Below are positions 1-9,332 of a stretch of 64,000 nucleotides of DNA, piece after piece. The stretch lies in assembly GCA_038380435.1 (NCBI GenBank), contig JAWZYU010000734.1:1-64000 (forward strand), written 5' to 3'. A model generated the notes under the pieces. It had not been told where the DNA came from, ran no database searches, and saw only the letters and a program-made list of their open reading frames with translations. A program made the position numbers and the translations under genes. The DNA comes from Ryuthela nishihirai. Its lineage: Eukaryota > Arthropoda > Arachnida > Araneae > Heptathelidae. Each line of letters opens with the position of its first letter. The stretch's first letter is position 1.

Positions 1-49
1 GACTTTTAAGAATCTTTTAAGAATCATAGATTGGCGAATAGGGTTATGA

Positions 50-219
50 ACAGTGTGCCTAAAGGCCTCAGAAAGAAGGGGAGACCAAAGATGCGGTGGG
101 CAGACAATGTCAAACAGGACCTTGTTAAAATTGGTGTGCAGTAGCCAGATGCAGCAGATGTAACTTAGGACAGATATGCTTGGAGAACTAAATTGCACGG
201 TCTGGTTGGACCTCCGTAG
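50..219 (+). mobile_element. LINE fragment, C-terminal end of a reverse-transcriptase polyprotein
   Basis: Translating from position 70 gives a basic block containing RKKGRPKMRWADNVKQDL followed by a tryptophan-containing end (DRYAWRT). This GRPxxRWxDxxxxDL...W pattern is typical of the extreme C-terminus of non-LTR retrotransposon polyproteins in animals. Two in-frame stops (near 142 and 166) show it is dead. It lies upstream of the RT core found at 530-1888, the wrong order for one element, so it is probably the 3' end of a different copy. Confidence 0.6.
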
Positions 220-338
220 CCCATGGCTGCTTGAAGATAATGATGATAATTTCATGAGAACATTACAAAATAATATAAAATTAATTTTTGGGTTTTCAAA
301 AGAAATACTCACCTGTTCAATTTTAAAACTACGTTTTC

Positions 339-482
339 TATTATTTGGAACAAATTAAAATAATCTATTTTTCTCTGGATATGTTCAAGTGTTTCGGCCC
401 TCTCCTCGATCTGGAGGAGAGGATCGAAACGCTCGAACATACCCAGAGAAAAATAAATTATTTTTATTTGTTCCAAATAATA
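339..482. repeat. Imperfect long palindrome (foldback/MITE-like)
   Basis: The left arm starting TATTATTTGGAACAAA at 339 is matched by its reverse complement ending at 482. The arms stay similar through an inner CTCTGG...CCAGAG block down to a central hairpin with arms CCTCTCCTC/GAGGAGAGG. A second hairpin with the same GGAGAGG-type arms follows at 487-510. No transposase is visible; it is probably a non-autonomous foldback insertion next to the LINE fragment. Confidence 0.5.
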
Positions 483-529
483 ATTTCCTCTCCTCCATCT
501 GGAGGAGAGGGTCGATATGCATTGTTGGC

Positions 530-1888
530 TTTAATGTTGGCCCTATAACACAATCTCAAGTTATTTTGGCTGTTTCTAAACTTAAACTTCATAAATCCCC
601 AGGTGTAGATGAAATTACTACGAAAATGCTTAAAGCTGGGAATGTTTCTCTTACCACTTGGATGACTGAAATTTTGAATATCTTTTATGATAAAGGCATG
701 GTTCCTAAGGATTTTACCAGAGCTATTATTTTGGTGATCGCAGTTCTTGCGATAACTATAGGGGTATCAGCCTATTCTCTGTTCCAGGGAAAGCTCTTTG
801 CATGATTGTGCTTCATAGAATTAAGAATCTGGTTGACAGACAATTGTATAATGAGCAATGTGGATTCAGAAGTGATAGGGGATGTGTGGATCAGATATTT
901 TCACTTAGGCAGATTCTTGAGAAATGTTTAGAGTTTCAGAAACCTTTGGTTGCTAGCTTTGTTGATTTCAAAAAGGCTTTCGACTCTGTTGATCGTCATA
1001 ATTTGTGGTTGATTGTGAGATCATATGGTATACCAGACAAATTAGTTAACGCAGTGTCTCGCAAATTGTGTGCCGCGAGAGATTTTCAAATTGACACTAG
1101 ATATTCCAAAGATTTCATTTTGACTTGACTTGTGTTATCGACGTGCTTTAATAAAAATCTTTCAGATTTTATCAACTGGGATCTTGTAAGTATTTATCAA
1201 GCTTTTTCCAAATTTTGGTGTTAATTTTTGACAAATATTTAAAACAAACACCGAGTTATGAATTAAAGAAAGGGAGCAAATCTTCAAGTAAAACCAGGCT
1301 GATGACTTCAACAAAGCGCAAATATAATGACGATTATATAGAGTTTGCTTTCTTTTTTAGGTGTGCCGCGGAAAAAAAATTAGATTCAGTGTGCCGCAGG
1401 GTAAAAAAAGTTTGCGAGACACTGAGTTAACGTAATGAAAGCTCTCTATAATAACACTGAGTCGTGTGTGAGAGTTGTTAAGTCTTGTAGCAATTGGTTT
1501 AGCATTACTTCTGGTGTTCGACAAGGGTGCATTTTGTCTCCTTTGCTCTTTAGTTTGGTTATTGATTATGTTATGCAAAATTCACTTCAAGAGAAAGATT
1601 TTGGCCTTAAATGGTCTGGAGATGCTAAAATTTCTGATTTAGATTATGCTGATGATTTAGACCTTTTGGCAAATGATGTTGATGAGATGAACTCTTTCAT
1701 TCAGCTGTTGATGAGACTGGTAGTAGAGTAGGTTTGGTTATAAACAGAGAGAAAACTAAAGTGATGAAAATTGGTCAGGCAGGCTGTGATTCAGTTAATC
1801 TGAATGGTTGCAATCTTGAACAGGTGTCACAGTTTAATTATCTTGGGAGTTATGTAACAGATACTGATGATGTGCGGCACGAGATTTA
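530..1888 (+). mobile_element. Non-LTR retrotransposon reverse transcriptase, broken by frameshifts and a hAT MITE
   Basis: The translated blocks follow the standard RT order. Block 530-738 has the LHKSPGVDEITTKML region. Block 754-1051 begins NYRGISLFSVPGK and contains QCGFRSDRGCVDQ and the catalytic FVDFKKAFDSVDR. Block 1433-1725 has SGVRQGCILSPLLF and the catalytic DYADDLDLLA. Block 1731-1888, in another frame, has INREKTKVMKIG and FNYLGSYVTDTDD. A deletion/frameshift near 740-754 and another near 1725 inactivate it. The gap at 1052-1432 is a hAT-type MITE plus one TSD copy; leaving these 381 bp out keeps the frame and joins DKLVN to VMKALYNN. The exact LINE clade is not assigned; endonuclease and 5' end are absent. 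Confidence 0.85.
1052..1424. mobile_element. hAT-type MITE inserted in the LINE RT
   Basis: The element is 373 bp with perfect 14-bp terminal inverted repeats CAGTGTCTCGCAAA (1052-1065) and TTTGCGAGACACTG (1411-1424). It is flanked by a perfect 8-bp TSD AGTTAACG (1044-1051 and 1425-1432). CAGTG-type ends with 8-bp TSDs are diagnostic of the hAT superfamily. No transposase is encoded, so it is non-autonomous. A second near-terminal GTGCCGC motif is shared by both ends. Confidence 0.9.
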
Positions 1889-2254
1889 ATATGAATTTTA
1901 ATAAATTTGGATCAGACAAAATGTCCAACTTGAAAAGTTAATAATCTTTGGAGCGTTGCACTCTTAGAGGAGAGATTAATTTCACAGATGATTTAGCAAC
2001 ATCAAATATCAAATGAATTCTGCTTTACAAATGAGAGTGCATTGGTACTTTCATATGAGCAATACTTCAAGCATGGGGGCCCATCTTGCATTTTTCTTAA
2101 TGTACATGGGGTAGGACTCTCCCATACATGGAATGGAGCCACAGCTTAATGCCCCATCCTATGGACAGTGGCCTTTCCAAATCCATCGGTATCCAGTTTC
2201 TCATCGGGGAAAGGTAGTGGTTTAGTTGAGATAAATATGAATCTGGCCTAGGTG

Positions 2255-3385
2255 GACCCTGACCTAGGTGGGACTCAAACCTAATTAGGTGGACCCTGAA
2301 CTAGGTGGAACTCGAACCTAATTTGGTGAACCCAGAAACTAGGGAACTAGGTGGGACTCGAACCTAATTTGGTGGACCCTGAACTAGGAAACTAGGTGGG
2401 ACTCGAACGTAATTTGGTGGACCCTGACCTAGGTGGGACTCGAACCTAATTATGTGGACCCTAAACAAGGTGGGACTCGAACCTAATCAGGTGGACCCTG
2501 ACCTAGGTGGGACTCGAAACTAATTAGGTGGACCCTGACCTAGGTGAGACTCGAACCTAGTTAGGTGGACCCTGACCTAGGTGGGGCTCGAACCTAATTA
2601 GGTGGACCCTGACCTAGGTGGGACTCGAACCTAATTAGGGGACCCTGACCTAGGTGGGACTCGAACCTAATTATGTGGACCTTGAACAAGGTGGGACTCG
2701 AAACTAATTAGGTGGACCCTGACATAGGTGGGACTCGAAACTAATTAGGGGACCCTGACCTAGGTGGGACTCGAACCTAATTATGTGGACCTTGAACAAG
2801 GTGGGACTCGAAACTAATTAGGTGGACCCTGACATAGGTGGGACTCGAAACTAATTAGGTGGACCCTGACCTAGGTGGGACTCGAAACTAATTAGGTGGA
2901 CCTTGACCTAGGTGAGACTGGAACCTTGTTAGGTGGACCCTGACCTAGGTGGGGCTCGAACCTAATTAGGTGGACCCTGACCTAGGTGGGACTCGAACCT
3001 AATTAGGTGGACCCTGACCTAGGTGGGACTCGAACCTAATTATGTGGACCTTGAACAAGGTGGGACTCGAAACTAATTAGGTGGACCCTGACCTAGGTGG
3101 GACTCGAAACTAATTAGGTGGACCCTGACCTAGGTGGCCATCCCGTGGCCGAGTGGTTAGCGCGCTTGGCTACTGATCTACGGGACCTGGGTTCGAGCCC
3201 CGGGTAAGGCATGGATGTTCGAGTTGTTTTTCTGCTGAGGTCCTGCCATCCTCTCAGATCTTCTACTGTGGCATATAAACTGACAGGCTCCTGTCAGACC
3301 TCTGTGGCAAGCAGCTGCTTGAGGGGGTATATATATATGACCTAGGTGGGACTCGAAACCAATTAGGTGAACCCTGACCTAGGTG
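2255..3385. repeat. 37-bp minisatellite derived from the SINE-A B-box region
   Basis: About 24 head-to-tail units of 37 bp, each containing CTGACCTAGGTGGGACTCGA and then ACCTAATTAGGTGGACC or variants. The segment GGGACTCGAACCT is the reverse complement of the SINE/tRNA B box (GGTTCGAGTCC). Variants include TATGTGGACCTTGAACAAGG units, TCGAAACTA units and 36-bp units lacking one T. Multi-unit patterns recur near 2640-2800 and 2750-2900. The array is interrupted by SINE-B at 3138-3337. Confidence 0.88.
3138..3337 (+). mobile_element. SINE-B, full length, inserted in the minisatellite
   Basis: 200-bp tRNA-derived SINE. Its head has an A-box-like TGGCCGAGTGGTTAGC and a B box GGTTCGAGCCC; the body contains CTGCTGAGGTCCTGCCATCC and CAAGCAGCTGCTTGAGGGGG; the tail is (TA)n. 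It is flanked by TGACCTAGGTGG at 3126-3137 and 3338-3349, a 12-bp duplication taken from the host minisatellite. It is the reference copy for the other SINE-B pieces here. The head could be mistaken for a tRNA gene, but the conserved 3' body and TSD show a retroposon. Confidence 0.88.
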
Positions 3386-3425
3386 GAACTGCAGATTACG
3401 GCCTAACATGCTATCAACTGAGCTT

Positions 3426-4255
3426 TATATTGTAGGGCAATATATATCGCTATTTGCAAGATTAGAGAATTTGTTAGGTTGCAATGATATTTTTAGCTGC
3501 TAATCACATATAACTTAATCTAAAATTTGAAGAGTTGTAAAACTCCAGGGAATTAGCTTTTTTTTTTTAACCATCGTAGGTGGAATAAACGTTAGGCCTT
3601 TGTGAGTCCTTCTATTTTTGTTTCACATTTTAGCTTATTTTGATGCTATTGATCTTTTAGCTGGATAGCACGTTGTTTGTTTTCTTTCACTTCATATTTG
3701 GATATTTCCATTTTCGCCTGATAGTTCGGACCAAAGAAAAGGTTGAGATACAAGACGAAAAGAAAGCTCTTTTCGAGATTATATGAATCTTTGTGAATAT
3801 TCTTCTGAGTTTTACTTCTTTTATGGGCTTTATTTTGTTTGTTCTTTCGTTGTTTATGTAGATCGTATCTTATTTTTGCTGTTTTCATTTATTAATTCCG
3901 TTTTAAAATTATTTTTATGATGTTATTACGCTTCATAGTGACGTCATATTTGGTAATTGTTTACCTTTTGTTTTTCGTCGTGGCAACGATGGCGTTTCCT
4001 TTCTAGTGTTTCTGGTTCTTCTTTTACTTGGATCTTAATTGTGATTTTATATATTTCCTTCAAAACAAATCTGAATGAGTCGATTTTGGATATATATTTG
4101 TTAGTAATACCTAGACTTCTAGTAATACTTCTAAAATACTATAATAGTAATACTTCCATAATTAATAATACCTAGAGTTCTTGTGTAGCTGTTTTGCGGA
4201 TCGAAGGAATTCGAAGATAATGCCCTAAATTATTATTCTTTTCATGCCTGTTGTG
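3426..4255. other. AT-rich unannotated sequence
   Basis: Low-complexity AT-rich DNA with a short lysine-rich minus-strand ORF (3646-3888) of biased composition. No domain, splice-flanked exon or repeat family was recognised. Confidence 0.4.
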
Positions 4256-4257
4256 TG

Positions 4258-4795
4258 GGAAGGGGGTGGCTCAGTCGGTAGGGCGCCAGATTAGTAATCT
4301 GTAGTTCCCACGTTCGAGTCCTAGCTGGGTCAGCGTCGAGGTTTTTCTCCGCATAAGTCCTCGCCTTGCTCACAGTCACTAGGGGACACCGATGGGCTTG
4401 GAAAGGCCGCCGTCCGTCGGATGGGACCTTAAGTCATAGCCCCGTATGCGGGAGAGCCTTACCCTGTGCACGTTAAAGAACACGCTGGATGGCCTTGACG
4501 GGAGGCTACCATCAGTCTCCCAACAGCTGTTCCAGTCTCCTCAACCTTCTCTGAGCCTTCGGGATTCTTCTGACCTTGCTATTTAGCACATGGTGTGCAA
4601 AAAAGTGCCGCTAAGAGGTAAAACAACCCAACACAAAAACACGCTGGATGGCCTTGACGAGAGGCTACCATCTGTCTCGAAACAGCTGTTCCAGCCTCCT
4701 CAACCTTCTCTGAGCCTTCGGGATCCTTGTGACCTGGCCATTTAGCACATGGTGTGCAAAAAAAGTTCCGCTCAGAGGTAAAACAACCCAACCCA
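4258..4795 (+). mobile_element. SINE-A with two tail units
   Basis: Head begins GGGGGTGGCTCAGTCGGTAG and has a slightly decayed B box. The middle domain is at 4321-4470, followed by two successive tail units, each ending with an AAACAACCCAAC motif. Confidence 0.85.
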
Positions 4796-4964
4796 TATAA
4801 GCCTCCTGTAGTGATTTAGATCGAACGCAGACAGCTACGGTGTTTGAAATACGTGCATTGTCCGTGAACTCTTATATACGACTCCCCGAAAGAGTGGTTG
4901 GAGTCGCCTTTGTCTGTCTCGTTCTGCTGTCTATACCCGATTTCCTTGCTAATCGTTCAAAGAG

Positions 4965-5348
4965 TTGGGTTGTTTTACCTCTGAGCGGCACTTTTTTGCA
5001 CACCATGGGCTAAATGGCCAGGTCACATGGACCCCGAAGGCTCAGAGAAGGTTGGGGGAGGGGATCCATTAGAACAGCTGTTGGGAGACAGATGGTAGCC
5101 TCCCGTCAAGGCCATCCAGCGTGTTCTTTAACGTGCACAGGGTATGGCTCTCCCGCACACGGGGCCACGGCTTAACGTCCCATCCGACGGACGGCGGCCT
5201 TTCCAAGCCCATCGGTGTCCCCTACTGACCGTGGGCAGGGCGGGGAATTTTGCGGAGATAAATCTCAACGCTGAAACAGCTGGGACTCGAACCAGGGAAC
5301 TACAGATTACGAGCCTGCCGCGCTACCGACTGAGCCACCCCCGCCCCA
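4965..5348 (-). mobile_element. SINE-A, near full length
   Basis: Minus-sense copy running from the tail (TTGGGTTGTTTTACCTCTGA) to the head (CTGAGCCACCCCCGCCCC). Flanks CGTTCAAAGAG on the left and CGTTCAAAAAGAG on the right look like a slightly changed TSD. Confidence 0.88.
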
Positions 5349-5848
5349 CGTTCAAAAAGAGAAACCATTACTTCAATTTCTAGCACTCCTCCTTGGCATT
5401 TCCTGTCGGCAGAAATGGAATCTCAAGTATCCGGTTTCTAAACAACTTGGTATCTAAAGGGTTAAACTGTAGTAATGTAATTAAAAACCGACGAGTTTTT
5501 CTTAAAAGGAAGCTTTTTTAAAAAAAATTAAATTCTCTGTTGGAAAAGCATTAAGGTGAAAATGAAATCGTCAACGGAGCAACTACGCAAAAATGTCGTA
5601 CCGGCAAATAATTTCTTGCCATCTTTTGTACTAGAGCGACAGGTCTACTTTCACAACTGGTAAGTACAATCCATTTTGCAACAAATGATTTTTCTGTTGA
5701 TTTTACAAATCTCATTAAATTTGCTAAATTAATCATCAATATTTTCAATCCAGTATTCAGTCTTTCCAATTCATTTTTTTTTTGAAGTTTTTAAAAATGC
5801 ATGAAATATAAATAAGTTTAAAAACAATGACTGTGTTTCAAACTTGAA
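5349..5848. other. Unannotated AT-rich spacer
   Basis: No gene or known repeat seen; contains poly-A/T runs near 5510 and 5776. Confidence 0.35.
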
Positions 5849-6720
5849 GGTTTTGAAAATTTTCGGGAATATGTGGTCAATTTTGACCGAAATTCAAGTG
5901 CAACAATACTCCGGTTAAATAATTGCCATTAAGTTATTAATTTGGACAAAAGATGGCGCCAGCTATTCAAAGCCATTGATATTTGGCATTACTTTAGTTA
6001 TCAGAACAACTATCCATTTCCTATTGAATCATCTGTTGCAATTCCTTTCTTTGATGTTAAGTAGGGTTCATCTGATTACAGCCTTAAATGCTCTTAAATG
6101 TATAAAAATAAACCTCGCTATAGCCTATAACCTATTGGGAAGAATATCATAAAACAACAGATTTTGCGAATAAAACTTTATAAAATTTTGTGAGGCGAAA
6201 TTTAAAAACACATTTCAAGATTGGCTTTGTATATTATATGTTTGAGTGACATCACATTCTGCAAGAAAAAATTAAAAAATAATGATGTCTCTTTAATTAA
6301 TATTAAAATATTAACCTTCAGACGTAAAGTTGATAAACATTGAGGTTTGTTGATCCTGCCATCTATTATCCGTGATGGTAACTATATAGTTTCCTTTGTT
6401 AATATTTCTGGCAACATCTGCGATTTATAAAGCGAAAGAAACTTTTTTCAATTACATTGTATTTTGAACTAACTCGTTATTTCCAAATTTATTTCACTAA
6501 TCTTGTCGTAAACATGGGACTCTTGGAATATTTAGCTGAAAAAAATTTAGTTTTGCAGTTAGTTGGCTTTTGGTTTTTTCCAGAAGTTTGCCCAGGTCTC
6601 GCAGTACCTGCCAAGCGTACTTAGCCACTGCACCACCGTCAGCCACAAACCATTTCTAGCTAACTATTTCATAAGGTCATATGTTTTTAGTATTCTTTCT
6701 CTTCCTATACGTTGCATATC
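5849..6720 (+). repeat. 0.9-kb interspersed repeat, copy 1
   Basis: About 870 bp nearly identical to 19922-20836 and to the reverse complement of 16815-17818. Shared landmarks include GACAAAAGATGGCGCCAGCT, AGTAGGGTTCATCTGATTAC and AAGCGAAAGAAAC. No ORF of note. The right end contains a possible tRNA-like stretch (in reverse: GTGCAGTGGCTAAGTACGCT). It may be a non-autonomous transposon; class unknown. Confidence 0.8.
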
Positions 6721-6829
6721 AAAAAAAAAATAATCATTGGAAGACAATTTCAATATGTAAGTGAAAATAGCAATTTAACCTATAATCACTTTAGCAGAAT
6801 GGTTAGCGCCTCATGACTCTTAGGGGCAC

Positions 6830-6902
6830 TTATTTTTCACACAATGGGCTAAATGGCCAGGTAACACAGACCTTGCCTTGACAAGAGGCTACCATCTGCA
6901 TT
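6830..6902 (-). mobile_element. SINE-A tail fragment
   Basis: Diverged piece of the tail (GGGGCACTTATTTTTCACAC ... GAGGCTACCATCTGC). The same diverged variant recurs at 16300-16425 in opposite orientation next to copy 2 of the 0.9-kb repeat. Confidence 0.7.
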
Positions 6903-6932
6903 ATGACGCTGTCCCTATTTGACGCCTGCTAT

Positions 6933-7041
6933 GTTTTCCTGCTGAGGTCCTGCCATCCTCTCAGACCTTCTACTTTGGCATATAAATTGACAGGCTCCTG
7001 TCAACCTCTGTGGCAAGCAGCTGCTTGAGGGGGTATTTAAA
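6933..7041 (+). mobile_element. SINE-B 3' fragment
   Basis: Contains CTGCTGAGGTCCTGCCATCC and ends CAAGCAGCTGCTTGAGGGGG; the head is missing. Confidence 0.8.
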
Positions 7042-7065
7042 AATTTAATTTTAATACATCTTACC

Positions 7066-7280
7066 AGTTGGGTTGTTGTGTTGTTTTTACCTCTGAGCGG
7101 ACCTCTTACCATCCGACGGACGGCGGCCTGATTCCAAGCCCATCGGTGTCCCCTACTGACCGTGGGCAGGGCAAGGAATTTTGCGGAGATAAATCTCAAC
7201 GCTGACCCAGCTGGGACTCGAACCTGGGAACTACAGATTACGAGCTTGACGTGCTACCGACTGAGCCACCCCCATCCCCA
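7066..7280 (-). mobile_element. SINE-A with large internal deletion
   Basis: The tail start (GGGTTGTTGTGTTGTTTTTA) is joined directly to the middle domain at CCATCCGACGGACGG, so most of the 169-bp tail is lost. Head and B box are retained. A poly-C run follows at 7300-7314. Confidence 0.8.
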
Positions 7281-7533
7281 TCTTACCAGGTTTATGGTCC
7301 CCCCCCCCCCCCTTCAATAGGACCACGAACTAAAACGAAAGGTTAAGTCTATTTTCAGCATCCCCCTACTGTTGCTCTAGTCAGGAGGAGTGGGGAGATA
7401 TGGATAAATACAACACCAAAAAACAGAAAACATTTTAACTTTTTATTATAAGAATACAAAGTAGATACAAATGTGCAAACTCTGAAAATATATTTTTCTT
7501 GATTTGTGCTCGACAAATTTCCTCACTGCACTT

Positions 7534-9138
7534 GTGCTGTGTTGTTTTACCTCTGAGCGGCACTTTTTTGCACATCATGGACAAAATGGCCAGGTCACAA
7601 GGACCCCAAAGGTTCAGAGAAGTTTGGGGGAGGGGACCCACTGGAACAGCTGTTGGAAGACAGATGGTAGCCTCCCGTCAAGGCCATCCAGCGTGCTCTT
7701 TAATGTTGGGTTGTTTTACCTCTGAGCGGCACTTTTTTGCACATCATGGACAAAATGGCCAGGTCACAAGGACCCCAAAGGTTCAGAGAAGTTTGGGGGA
7801 GGGGACCCACTGGAACAGCTGTTGGAAGACAGATGGTAGCCTCCCGTCAAGGCCATCCAGCGTGCTCTTTAATGTTGGGTTGTTTTACCTCTGAGCGGCA
7901 CTTTTTTGCACATCATGGACAAAATGGCCAGGTCACAAGGACCCCAAAGGTTCAGAGAAGTTTGGGGGAGGGGACCCACTGGAACAGCTGTTGGAAGACA
8001 GATGGTAGCCTCCGTCAAGGCCATCCAGCGTGCTCTTTAATGTTGGGTTGTTTTACCTCTGAGCGGCACTTTTTTGCACATCATGGACAAAATGGCCAGG
8101 TCACAAGGACCCCAAAGGTTCAGAGAAGTTTGGGGGAGGGGACCCACTGGAACAGCTGTTGGAAGACAGATGGTAGCCTCCCGTCAAGGCCATCCAGCGT
8201 GCTCTTTAATGTTGGGTTGTTTTACCTCTGAGCGGCACTTTTTTGCACATCATGGACAAAATGGCCAGGTCACAAGGACCCCAAAGGTTCAGAGAAGTTT
8301 GGGGGAGGGGACCCACTGGAACAGCTGTTGGAAGACAGATGGTAGCCTCCCGTCAAGGCCATCCAGCGTGCTCTTTAATGTTGGGTTGTTTTACCTCTGA
8401 GCGGCACTTTTTTGCACATCATGGACAAAATGGCCAGGTCACAAGGACCCCAAAGGTTCAGAGAAGTTTGGGGGAGGGGACCCACTGGAACAGCTGTTGG
8501 AAGACAGATGGTAGCCTCCCGTCAAGGCCATCCAGCGTGTTCTTTAACGATGGGATGTTTCACCCCTTGGCTGCACTTTTTTGCACACCATAGGCTAAAT
8601 GGCCAGGTCACAAGGACCCCAAAGGTTCAGAGAAGTTTGGGGGAGGGGACCCACTAGAACAGCTGTTGGGAGACAGTTGGTAGCCTCCCGTCAAGGCCAT
8701 CCAGCGTGTTCTTTAACGTTGGGTTGTTTTACCTCTGAGCGGCACTTTTTTGCACACCATGGGCTAAATGGCCATTTCACAAGGACCCCGAAGGCTGAGA
8801 GAGTATTGGGGGAGGGGACCCACTGGAACAGCGGTTAGGAAACAGATGGTAGCCTCTAGTCAAAGCCATCTAGTGTGTTCCTTAACGTGTACAGGGTATA
8901 CACTTTTTTGCACACAGTGGGCTATATGGCCCGGTCACAAGGACCCCAAAGGCTCAGAGAAGGTTGGGGGAGGGGACCCACTAGAACAGCTGTTAGGAGA
9001 CAGATGGTAGCCTGCCGTCAAGGCCATCCAGTACATTCTTTAACGTGCACAGGGTATGGCTCTCCCACACACGGAGCCACGGCTTAACGTACAATCCGAC
9101 GAACAGCACCTTTCCAAGCCAATCGGTGTCCCCTACAC
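7534..9138 (-). repeat. SINE-A-tail satellite array, about nine units
   Basis: Head-to-tail 169-bp units starting GTTGGGTTGTTTTACCTCTG. The six units from 7534 to about 8550 are almost identical (all carry GCACATCATGGACAAAATGG and GTGCTCTTTAATG), implying recent local amplification. The last three (8560-9040) are diverged. It ends in a truncated SINE-A middle domain (9040-9136) with no tRNA head. Confidence 0.92.
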
Positions 9139-9175
9139 ACATTGACATATCTGTATTCTTTAACGTTGCAGTGTG

Positions 9176-9291
9176 CTTGTGGCAATCAGCTGCTCAGCAG
9201 TAAACAACACGTACATCCATGCCTTACCCGGGGCTCGAACCCAGGTCCTTTAGGTCAGTAGCCAAGCGTGCTAACCACTCGGCCACGGGAT
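9176..9291 (-). mobile_element. SINE-B, internally deleted
   Basis: In minus sense the head ATCCCGTGGCCGAGTGGTTA with B box GGTTCGAGCCCC is followed by a shortened body ending near CAGCTGATTGCCACAAG. It lies about 40 bp past the GPCR stop codon, so it is in or just after the 3' UTR. Confidence 0.8.
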
Positions 9292-9332
9292 CAATTTTAG
9301 CTTCCTAAAATACGTAATTGTTTTTCGAGCTG

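Larger units (their letters stand above)
2075..3425 (-). mobile_element. SINE-A copy expanded internally into a minisatellite
   Basis: 2095-2260 aligns by eye with the SINE-A middle domain in minus sense (TTCTTAATGTACATGGGGTA, then GGCCTTTCCAAATCCATCGG, then GAGATAAATATGAATCTG). 3390-3425 aligns with the remaining head (ACTGCAGATTACGGCCTAAC ... ACTGAGC). Where one B box should lie between them there is the 37-bp array at 2255-3385. The copy is old and diverged from other SINE-A copies. Confidence 0.8.

Noticed and set aside
3138..3215. tRNA gene at the SINE-B head
   Set aside because: A and B boxes are good, but the conserved 3' body and 12-bp TSD show a SINE.
3646..3888. Lysine/asparagine-rich minus ORF
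   Set aside because: AT-rich composition explains it; no domain, no splice or promoter support.
7499..8838. Repeated ORFs of 60-164 residues (ARSQGPRRLREGWGRGPTGT-type) across SINE arrays
   Set aside because: They are translations of the 169-bp SINE tail in shifting frames (169 = 3x56+1), present in both orientations wherever the SINE lies, without start context or domain.
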